Shown here: one piece after another, positions 19,094-25,729 of the stretch
How positions within the stretch are numbered: the first letter of the stretch is position 1
How the letters are laid out: every line of letters begins with the position of its first letter
Assembly: GCF_947501415.1 (NCBI RefSeq)
Contig: NZ_CANMVL010000024.1
Coordinates: 1 to 57,021 of the forward strand
Length of the DNA stretch: 57,021 nucleotides
Direction of reading: 5' to 3'
Source: an uncultured Halomonas sp.
GTDB taxonomy: Bacteria > Pseudomonadota > Gammaproteobacteria > Pseudomonadales > Halomonadaceae
Position numbers and translations under genes: made by a program
Notes under the pieces: generated by a model
Told to the model about the DNA's origin: nothing
What the model saw: the letters and a program-made list of their open reading frames with translations, nothing else
Databases searched by the model: none

Positions 19094-20788
19094 ATGTCGT
19101 CAACCAAGTCCAACACCAATACCGATACCTACGTCGATAACAGCATCGATAACAACAGCGATACGCCCGAAGCCTCGCTGCCTTCCGGTCAGCACCGACT
19201 GGGCGATCCCGTCGTGCTGACCCTGAGCATCGGCTTCATCGTGCTGTTCGTGGGCCTGTCACTCTATGATATCAACGGCGTCGCCGATGCCATTGGCGCA
19301 GGCTTCGCCTGGACGGCCAAGGTCCTCGGCGCCTACTTTCAGCTGCTGCTGCTGCTGACCTTTCTGGTCGCCATCGGTCTGACCTGTACGCCCATGGCCA
19401 GCGCACGCATCGGCAATACCTTTACGCCGGAGCTCTCCACCTTCAAGTGGGTGTCGATCATCATGTGCACCCTGCTGGCCGGTGGCGGGGTCTTCTTCGC
19501 CGCTGGCGAGCCGATCTACCACTTCGTGACGACGCCGCCCTCATTCGACACCGAGGCGGGCACTGTCGACGCCATCGCGCCGGCACTGGCCCAGTCGTTC
19601 ATGCACTGGGGCTTTCTGGCCTGGGCGGTACTGGGCAGTTTGACCTCCATCGTGCTGGCCCACGCCCACTACGACAAGGGCCAGCCGCTGCAGCCGCGGA
19701 ACCTGCTCTATCCGCTGTTCGGAGAGCGCATCATGAGCGGCATGTTCGGCGGTGTGGTCGATGCGCTCTGCGTCATCGCCGTGGTCGCCGGTACCGTGGG
19801 TCCCATCGGCTTTCTCGCCACCCAGGTGAGCTTCGGCCTGCATGAGCTGCTCGGTGTGGTCAACAACTACACCACCCAGCTGATCATCCTGATCTGCCTC
19901 GGTGCCATCTATGTCACCTCGGCGGTCACCGGCATCGACAAGGGCATCCAGCTGCTGAGCCGCTTGAATGTCTTCCTGGCGCTCGGCATCGCGGCGGTGA
20001 TTTTCCTGTTCGGTCCCACGCTGTTTCTGGTCAACGCCTTTACCCAGGGCTTTGGCGAGTACCTGACCAACTTTTTCACCATGTCGACCATGACCGCCCA
20101 GAGCGCACCTGACTGGTGGATGCAGTGGTGGACGGTGTTCTTCTTCGCCTGGTTCATTGGCTATGGTCCGCTGATGGCGATCTTCGTCGCGCGCATCTCC
20201 AGGGGGCGCACGATCCGCCAGATGATCCTGACCGTTGCCGTGCTGGCGCCCATCGCCACCACGATCTGGTTCACCCTGCTGGGCGGCTCGGGCATCTTCT
20301 ATCAGTTCACCGGGGTGATCGACCTGAGCGAGGCGCTGAGCAACTTCCAGTTCGACGTGGCCACCCTCACCGTGGCTCAGGCACTGCCCGGTGGCACCTT
20401 CATGGCGCTGGCGATCCTGGTGCTCACCACCATCTTCGTTGCCACCACCGGCGACTCGATGAGCTATGCCATCGCCGTGGTCGGCGCCGGACACGACAGG
20501 CCCAGCTCGCTGATCCGCGCCTTCTGGGGCATCACCATGTCACTGATGGCGGCAATCCTGCTGTACATGGGAGCCGGACAGATCAGCGCCCTGCAGCAGT
20601 TCATCGTGCTTACCGCCATTCCGGTGTCGCTGGTGCTGCTGCCGTCACTATGGACCGGCCCCCAGGCCGCCATCGCCATGGCCCGCAATCAGGGGCTGGT
20701 CTCCCGGGATCTGCGCCCGATCGCGGTCCCCCCAACCTCGTCAACGCCGCCGGCACAGACAGGCTCGACGCCCTCTCAGGAGCAGTAA
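19094..20788 (+). CDS. BCCT-family transporter with a divergent aromatic box
   Basis: This is a carrier of the betaine/carnitine/choline family, 564 residues, with twelve predicted membrane segments and long polar tails. The RISRGRTIRQM loop and the TGDSMSYAIAVV segment of the family are present. The substrate-binding helix reads FFFAWFIGYGPLM instead of the usual YWAWW-I-W-SPFVGM seen in the second BCCT of this window. The glycine-rich sodium/substrate segment is also altered (GGGVFFAAGEPIYHF). These changes imply a substrate other than glycine betaine, or a different coupling ion. It is embedded in the putative amine operon, so it probably imports that operon's substrate. Confidence 0.92.
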   Translation: MSSTKSNTNTDTYVDNSIDNNSDTPEASLPSGQHRLGDPVVLTLSIGFIVLFVGLSLYDINGVADAIGAGFAWTAKVLGAYFQLLLLLTFLVAIGLTCTPMASARIGNTFTPELSTFKWVSIIMCTLLAGGGVFFAAGEPIYHFVTTPPSFDTEAGTVDAIAPALAQSFMHWGFLAWAVLGSLTSIVLAHAHYDKGQPLQPRNLLYPLFGERIMSGMFGGVVDALCVIAVVAGTVGPIGFLATQVSFGLHELLGVVNNYTTQLIILICLGAIYVTSAVTGIDKGIQLLSRLNVFLALGIAAVIFLFGPTLFLVNAFTQGFGEYLTNFFTMSTMTAQSAPDWWMQWWTVFFFAWFIGYGPLMAIFVARISRGRTIRQMILTVAVLAPIATTIWFTLLGGSGIFYQFTGVIDLSEALSNFQFDVATLTVAQALPGGTFMALAILVLTTIFVATTGDSMSYAIAVVGAGHDRPSSLIRAFWGITMSLMAAILLYMGAGQISALQQFIVLTAIPVSLVLLPSLWTGPQAAIAMARNQGLVSRDLRPIAVPPTSSTPPAQTGSTPSQEQ

Positions 20789-20789
20789 C

Positions 20790-22550
20790 ATGATCGATCG
20801 CGTTTCTTCGCTCGAGGAGAGTCTGCGCCTGCGTGCCCCGGAACGGGTCATGGACCTGGAACGTCTGGGCAGCCTGCACCCCAGCCGCCTGAGTTTCGTG
20901 CGCAGCCTGATACGCCAGATGGCACGCCAGCGCTGGCAGATCAGCACGACGCGCTTCGATCTCGACGACGACGGCCACGGCACGGCCATCTATCGTCTGC
21001 AGACGCCGCGGGGGCGCTATCACGGGGTGATCTTCTCTCAGCCGCTGCCCGACGATGCCCGTTCGGATCGCGTTATCGCCGAGGCCTGGGACGTGACCTT
21101 CGGCGTGGTCGAGGGGGATGTGGACGACGCCCTGCTCGAGCAGATGGCGGCCAACGTGCCGCTTCAGGAAGCCGGCCGCCAGCACCCGCGCCTGCTGGTG
21201 CTCTCCCGGGCCAATCGCAGTCTGCGCAACTTCGCCGCCTTTAGCGAGGCACTCAGCGCCGGCCAGCAGCCCGACCCCAGGTGGATCACCCGGGTCGGCT
21301 ACCTGTATCGCACCACGGCCGTCTACGGCAACGGCAAGTTCGGCATCGCCGACTTCGACCGCCTGCGCGACAACCCGGACTTCCAGCGGCCCTTCTCGGC
21401 CCAGATGCTGGGGGTCTATCTGCTGCGCCACTTCTCCATCGAGCAGATCGAGCATATCGCCCGGCGCCAGGCGCCGGCGACTGCCGTCGGGCTCGCCACC
21501 CCGCTGCGGCGCTATCTGGGGATCGGCAACTCGACCGGACTCGGCATGGCGCCGTTTCTGATCAACCATCCGCAGTTGATCGAGCAGTGGGTCGAGAGCC
21601 GTGAACAGGCGCTGGCCCAGATCAGTGCCCAGCAGCCCGATGAGGAGCAGCGTGCCGCGCTGATCGCACTGGTCAGCCGTGCCCAGCGCCATCTGGAGCA
21701 GACCGTCACCGAGGATGTCGAGCAGAGCGCGCGCAATGTCGAGACCGCGGCGGCCCTGCCCGAGGTGCGCATCTGGCTCGAGCAGGTGCCGCTGACCAAC
21801 GACCTCTGGCAGGAGCTGATCGAGTGGGGTCACCGGACCCTGTCGCTGGAGACCCAGGAGCTGATCAACACCCTGCTGCTGGAGATCTACCCGGACATCG
21901 TCGAGCCCTTCGAGGACCGCATGGGCGTCGATGAGCGCATGGAACTGACGCCGGAAATGCCGCTGGTGCGCCTGAAGCAGCTGATCGAGACCCACTATGA
22001 CTGGGCGCTCTCCTATGACTTCGATGATCCCGACAATCGCTACTGGTTCTGGTATCGCTCCGTCGAGAAGGAGGAGCCACGGCTCGGGGTGCGCGACAGC
22101 GAACCCGGTGCCGACCGCGAGCTCAAGCTGGCCATCGCCCCGCGGGTAGCGGATACCCATCGCGTCATCAGCGACTATCTGGGCGACCACCCCCGCGCCT
22201 CGGTGGTCGACTTTCTGATCCAGCACTCGCGTCACAAGGACATCGTGCGCCGCATTCAGACCATGGTCGAAACGCCTTTTGGCGAGATTCGGGCCAACCT
22301 CTGGGCCCGCGACATGAAGCCCATGCATCTGCTGCGCACCAAGCTATCGTTCTTCGGCGCCAGCCGCTTCGACCCCAAGTCGGACCGCTGGGTACGCATC
22401 ACCCTGTTCCAAGGGGCACCACTGGTTGAAGAGCTCAACGCCGAGCCCGACGACCTGCGTGCCTTCGACGACTGGAGCTTTCCGCTCGAACCATCGACAA
22501 GCCACGCCGAGGATATCCCCACCCCCATTACCACCGGAGTCACCACATGA
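20790..22550 (+). CDS. Uncharacterised 586-residue protein of the amine operon
   Basis: I do not recognise the family. The protein is soluble and mostly helical in look, with no signal peptide, membrane segment, nucleotide-binding loop or cysteine cluster. Notable stretches are RYLGIGNSTGLGMAPFLINHP (about 237-257), a charged helical region at about 270-320, and HYDWALSYDFDDPDNRYWFW near residue 405, rich in aromatic residues. It starts 1 bp after the BCCT stop and overlaps the next gene by 4 bp, so it is translationally coupled and almost certainly part of the same pathway. It may be a catabolic enzyme of a new family or an accessory protein. Confidence 0.85.
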   Translation: MIDRVSSLEESLRLRAPERVMDLERLGSLHPSRLSFVRSLIRQMARQRWQISTTRFDLDDDGHGTAIYRLQTPRGRYHGVIFSQPLPDDARSDRVIAEAWDVTFGVVEGDVDDALLEQMAANVPLQEAGRQHPRLLVLSRANRSLRNFAAFSEALSAGQQPDPRWITRVGYLYRTTAVYGNGKFGIADFDRLRDNPDFQRPFSAQMLGVYLLRHFSIEQIEHIARRQAPATAVGLATPLRRYLGIGNSTGLGMAPFLINHPQLIEQWVESREQALAQISAQQPDEEQRAALIALVSRAQRHLEQTVTEDVEQSARNVETAAALPEVRIWLEQVPLTNDLWQELIEWGHRTLSLETQELINTLLLEIYPDIVEPFEDRMGVDERMELTPEMPLVRLKQLIETHYDWALSYDFDDPDNRYWFWYRSVEKEEPRLGVRDSEPGADRELKLAIAPRVADTHRVISDYLGDHPRASVVDFLIQHSRHKDIVRRIQTMVETPFGEIRANLWARDMKPMHLLRTKLSFFGASRFDPKSDRWVRITLFQGAPLVEELNAEPDDLRAFDDWSFPLEPSTSHAEDIPTPITTGVTT

Positions 22551-23341
22551 AGGTCTCCTACAACGAGCTCCAAGGACTCTGCCGAAAGGCCTTTCTGGGC
22601 CTGGGCTTCGAAGATGGCGATGCCAGCGATGCCGCCGACATGGTCGCCTGGATGCAACTCCATGAGCTCGATGGACTGGAGGCCCTGAACCGTGGCCTCG
22701 ATTACCTGCTGGCCGAGCAGCATGCCCAGGAGCACGCGCCGGTGCAGCTCTATTCCGATGGTGATCTCGCGGTACTCGATGGCCAGGGGCATAGCGTTCT
22801 CAGAAGCTCGAGCCTGGCGCTGGAGCTCGGCTTCGCCAAGGCGCGCGCCCGGGGCCTCTCGGTGATCAAGATCCGGCGCTGCCACAATCGCCAGCTGATC
22901 ATGGGCTATCTGGCCCGCATCGCCGGGCGGGGCATGAACGTCACCGCCTTCTGGCGTAACGCTCAGGCCCCGGAGGGCAGCGACCAGCCGCCGCTGACCG
23001 AGCAGGTGGTCGGCTTTCGTGCCAACAGTTCGGTGCCCGAGATCCGCGTCTATGCGGTGAAGGAGGTTCCCGAGGAGAACGAGCCGAACGACGGCATCAC
23101 GCTGGTGTTTGCCAACCACGTCGACCTGCTGCCGTCGATGCGCTCCGAGTTCGACTACGAACTGCTGGCCCGCCATGAAGAGTCGACGCTACTGGCCTGC
23201 CGCGAGCGGGCCATGCTCGATGGTATCCCCATCAATGATGGCGTGTGGAACAGGCTCAAGGACCTGGCAGCACGCATTCTGGTCGAGTCCACCGATGCCT
23301 CCCGCGGTGGCGCCGGGGCCGGCGTCACCGACAACGATTGA
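22547..23341 (+). CDS. DUF3726-like protein
   Basis: The 264-residue protein starts with a helical segment (MKVSYNELQGLCRKAFLGLG) and ends with a glycine-rich tail (STDASRGGAGAGVTDND). That tail is how I remember DUF3726, a family of unknown function. The N-terminal half also recalls the malate/lactate (Ldh) oxidoreductase fold, but no cofactor motif is clear. It overlaps the 586-residue gene by 4 bp (ATGA). The assignment is from memory and tentative; the operon membership is firm. Confidence 0.7.
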   Translation: MKVSYNELQGLCRKAFLGLGFEDGDASDAADMVAWMQLHELDGLEALNRGLDYLLAEQHAQEHAPVQLYSDGDLAVLDGQGHSVLRSSSLALELGFAKARARGLSVIKIRRCHNRQLIMGYLARIAGRGMNVTAFWRNAQAPEGSDQPPLTEQVVGFRANSSVPEIRVYAVKEVPEENEPNDGITLVFANHVDLLPSMRSEFDYELLARHEESTLLACRERAMLDGIPINDGVWNRLKDLAARILVESTDASRGGAGAGVTDND

Positions 23342-23483
23342 GTCATCGACTCATTGGGTGCCGAGCAGGCCCGGCGCTCACCCTCGAGGAGCGCCGGGGC
23401 TCGTTATCCACCCACATATCTGTACGCCCATTCCCTTGTCCGTTTATCCATTTATCCAGAGCACCCCAGAGAGGGACACCCCC

Positions 23484-23867
23484 ATGGTTCAGCCCGTTAC
23501 CACCGATCTGTTCGCTTCCCGCGCCCCGCTGTCATGGGCAACCGTGGGCAATGGCATCCTCTTCACCGCCCAGATTCCGATCGACGAACAGGGCGAGGTC
23601 GTCAGCGGCGGCATTGAGGCCCAGGCCCGCCAGACGCTGGATAATCTGGTGCACACCCTGGAGTGCGCCGGCGGTGGCGTCGAGAACCTGACCCAGGTAC
23701 TGATCTATGTGACCCGGCGCGAAGATCTCGCCACGGTCAACAGGCTCTATGCCGAGGTGGTGAAGGCCCCCTATCCCAACCGTGCCGCCATCATCGTCTC
23801 GGGCTTCGCCCGCGAGGAGATGCTGGTCGAGATGGTGGCCTACGCCGCCATCGATGAGGCAAGCTGA
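23484..23867 (+). CDS. RidA (YjgF/YER057c/UK114) family protein
   Basis: RidA proteins hydrolyse reactive enamine/imine intermediates released by PLP enzymes or amine oxidation. The 127-residue product shows family features: NGILFTAQIPIDEQGEVV, the QARQTLDNLVHTLECAGGGVENL helix, and VNRLYAEVVKAPYPNRAAI. A longer open frame exists upstream, but the ATG at 23484, preceded by GAGAGGG, gives the correct length. It lies 142 bp after the DUF3726-like gene. It fits as a clean-up enzyme for imines in an amine catabolic route. Confidence 0.88.
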   Translation: MVQPVTTDLFASRAPLSWATVGNGILFTAQIPIDEQGEVVSGGIEAQARQTLDNLVHTLECAGGGVENLTQVLIYVTRREDLATVNRLYAEVVKAPYPNRAAIIVSGFAREEMLVEMVAYAAIDEAS

Positions 23868-24003
23868 CGGAGGCGCTGGTACCTGCCTGGAGATTGTCCT
23901 GGCGCGGGGCAAGTGCCACCATAGGGATGATTCATATCAACGCACGCGAATATAGAACCCGCTGACTGTCGCGCCTCTTAACAATTATGACAACGAGCTC
24001 GTT

Positions 24004-25719
24004 ATGACTGTGGAGATCACTCAACCGAAGCGTCGCCGCGGCAGGGCCCGTGGCCGCGAACTGGCCCCGCTGGCGCTCGCCGGGCTGCGTCGCCTGCTGG
24101 GCGATGAGCGCAGCGACCCCAGCCTGCAGCGCCGTGACCGGCTGATCGAGCATCTGCATGGTATCCAGGATGCCCATGGCCACCTGGCCATGGTCGAGCT
24201 GCGGGCGCTGGCCGCCTACATGAACCTGCCCATGGCGGCCATCTACGAGACCGCGACCTTCTACGCCCACTTCGACGTGGTCCACGACGACGAGGCACCG
24301 CCGCCGGCGGTGACGGTGCGGGTCTGTGACTCTCTCTCCTGCCAGCTGGCCGGCGCGGAAGCCCTCAAGGCGGAGCTCGAGGCCGGTGCCGCCCCGGAAG
24401 CGGTTCGCGTGGTGCGCGCGCCCTGCATGGGGCGCTGCGATAGCGCGCCGGTGGTGGAGGTGGGGCACCACCATGTCCGCTACGCCAGCGTGGAAGGGGT
24501 CGAGGCGGTGATCGATACCGGTCACTTCCACCCTGAGACGATCCTCTGGGAGCGCCTGGCCGACTACCGCGAGGCCGGTGGCTACCGGCTGCTGAATGCC
24601 TGCCGCGACGGTGAGGTGAGCGTCGAGAGGCTGATCGAGGCCTTCGAACATGCCGGACTGCGTGGCCTGGGTGGCGCCGGCTTTCCGCTCTATCGGAAGT
24701 GGCAGGCGGTTCGCGCCGAGCCGGGCCCTCGCTATGCGGTGATCAATGCCGACGAAGGCGAGCCAGGCACCTTCAAGGATCGCTTCTACCTGGAGCGCGA
24801 GACCCATCGCTTCCTGGAGGGTGCCCTGGTCGGCGCCTGGGTGGTGGAGGCCGAGGCGCTCTATATCTACCTGCGCGATGAGTATCCCGGCCTGCATCGG
24901 GTGTTGCACAGGGCCATCGGCGAGCTGGAGGAGGCCGGCCTGGTGGCGCCGGGCTATATCGTGCTGCGTCGCGGTGCCGGCGCCTATATCTGTGGCGAGG
25001 AGTCGGCGCTGATCGAGTCTCTGGAGGGCAAGCCCGGCAAGCCCAGGCATCGTCCCCCCTATGTTGCCCAGAGGGGGCTCTTCGACCGTCCGACCCTGGT
25101 CAACAATGTCGAGACCGTCTACTGGATCCCGCGCATCTGGGAGCAGGGGGCCGAATGGTTTGCCGCCCAGGGGCGTCATGGCCGGCGTGGTCTGCGCAGC
25201 TTCTCGGTCTCCGGCCGGGTCAAGCGCCCAGGGGTGCATCTGGCCCCGGCGGGCATCACCCTGCGCGAGCTGCTGGAGGAGTACTGTGGCGGCATGGCCG
25301 AGGGCCATCACCTGCTGGGCTATCTGCCCGGCGGCGCCTCCGGGGGGATCCTGCCGGCCAGCAAGGCGGATATCCCGCTCGATTTCGATACCCTTCAGGA
25401 GCATGGCTGCTTCATCGGCTCGGCGGCGATCGTCGTGCTCTCGGACCAGGATGATCTGCGTGCCGTGGCCAGCAACCTGTTGGCCTTCTTCGCCGACGAG
25501 TCCTGCGGACAGTGCACGCCCTGCCGCATGGGGAGCGAGAAGATGCTCACCCTTCTCGAACGCGACGAGTGGGATGTCCCGCAGCTCGAGCGGCTCGCCC
25601 GGGTGATGATGGACGCCTCCATCTGCGGCCTGGGCCAGGCCGCGCCCAATCCGGTGATCAGCCTGCTACGCGACTTCCGCGGCGAGCTTGCCGGCCGCAA
25701 CCTGATCGCCAAGGGGTGA
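24004..25719 (+). CDS. NAD-dependent formate dehydrogenase, fused NuoE/NuoF-like diaphorase subunit
   Basis: This subunit passes electrons from the formate-oxidising subunit to NAD. Residues 1-165 resemble NuoE/FdsG, with [2Fe-2S] cysteines in VCDSLSCQ and APCMGRC. Residues 180-571 resemble NuoF/FdsB, with the FMN region GLRGLGGAGFPLYRKW, the NADH region GAGAYICGEESALIESLEG, and a [4Fe-4S] motif SCGQCTPCRMG plus a later Cys. The two domains are fused, as in several proteobacterial soluble formate dehydrogenases. It lies 10 bp before the catalytic subunit gene. No fdhD or other accessory gene is in the window. Confidence 0.94.
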   Translation: MTVEITQPKRRRGRARGRELAPLALAGLRRLLGDERSDPSLQRRDRLIEHLHGIQDAHGHLAMVELRALAAYMNLPMAAIYETATFYAHFDVVHDDEAPPPAVTVRVCDSLSCQLAGAEALKAELEAGAAPEAVRVVRAPCMGRCDSAPVVEVGHHHVRYASVEGVEAVIDTGHFHPETILWERLADYREAGGYRLLNACRDGEVSVERLIEAFEHAGLRGLGGAGFPLYRKWQAVRAEPGPRYAVINADEGEPGTFKDRFYLERETHRFLEGALVGAWVVEAEALYIYLRDEYPGLHRVLHRAIGELEEAGLVAPGYIVLRRGAGAYICGEESALIESLEGKPGKPRHRPPYVAQRGLFDRPTLVNNVETVYWIPRIWEQGAEWFAAQGRHGRRGLRSFSVSGRVKRPGVHLAPAGITLRELLEEYCGGMAEGHHLLGYLPGGASGGILPASKADIPLDFDTLQEHGCFIGSAAIVVLSDQDDLRAVASNLLAFFADESCGQCTPCRMGSEKMLTLLERDEWDVPQLERLARVMMDASICGLGQAAPNPVISLLRDFRGELAGRNLIAKG

Positions 25720-25729
25720 GGAGGGAGAG

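Noticed and set aside
20610..22328. Long minus-strand open frame of 572 residues
   Set aside because: It lies opposite the 586-residue gene, has an arginine/histidine/glutamine-rich composition typical of antisense GC-rich frames, and has no recognisable motif. The plus-strand gene has coupling and codon bias.
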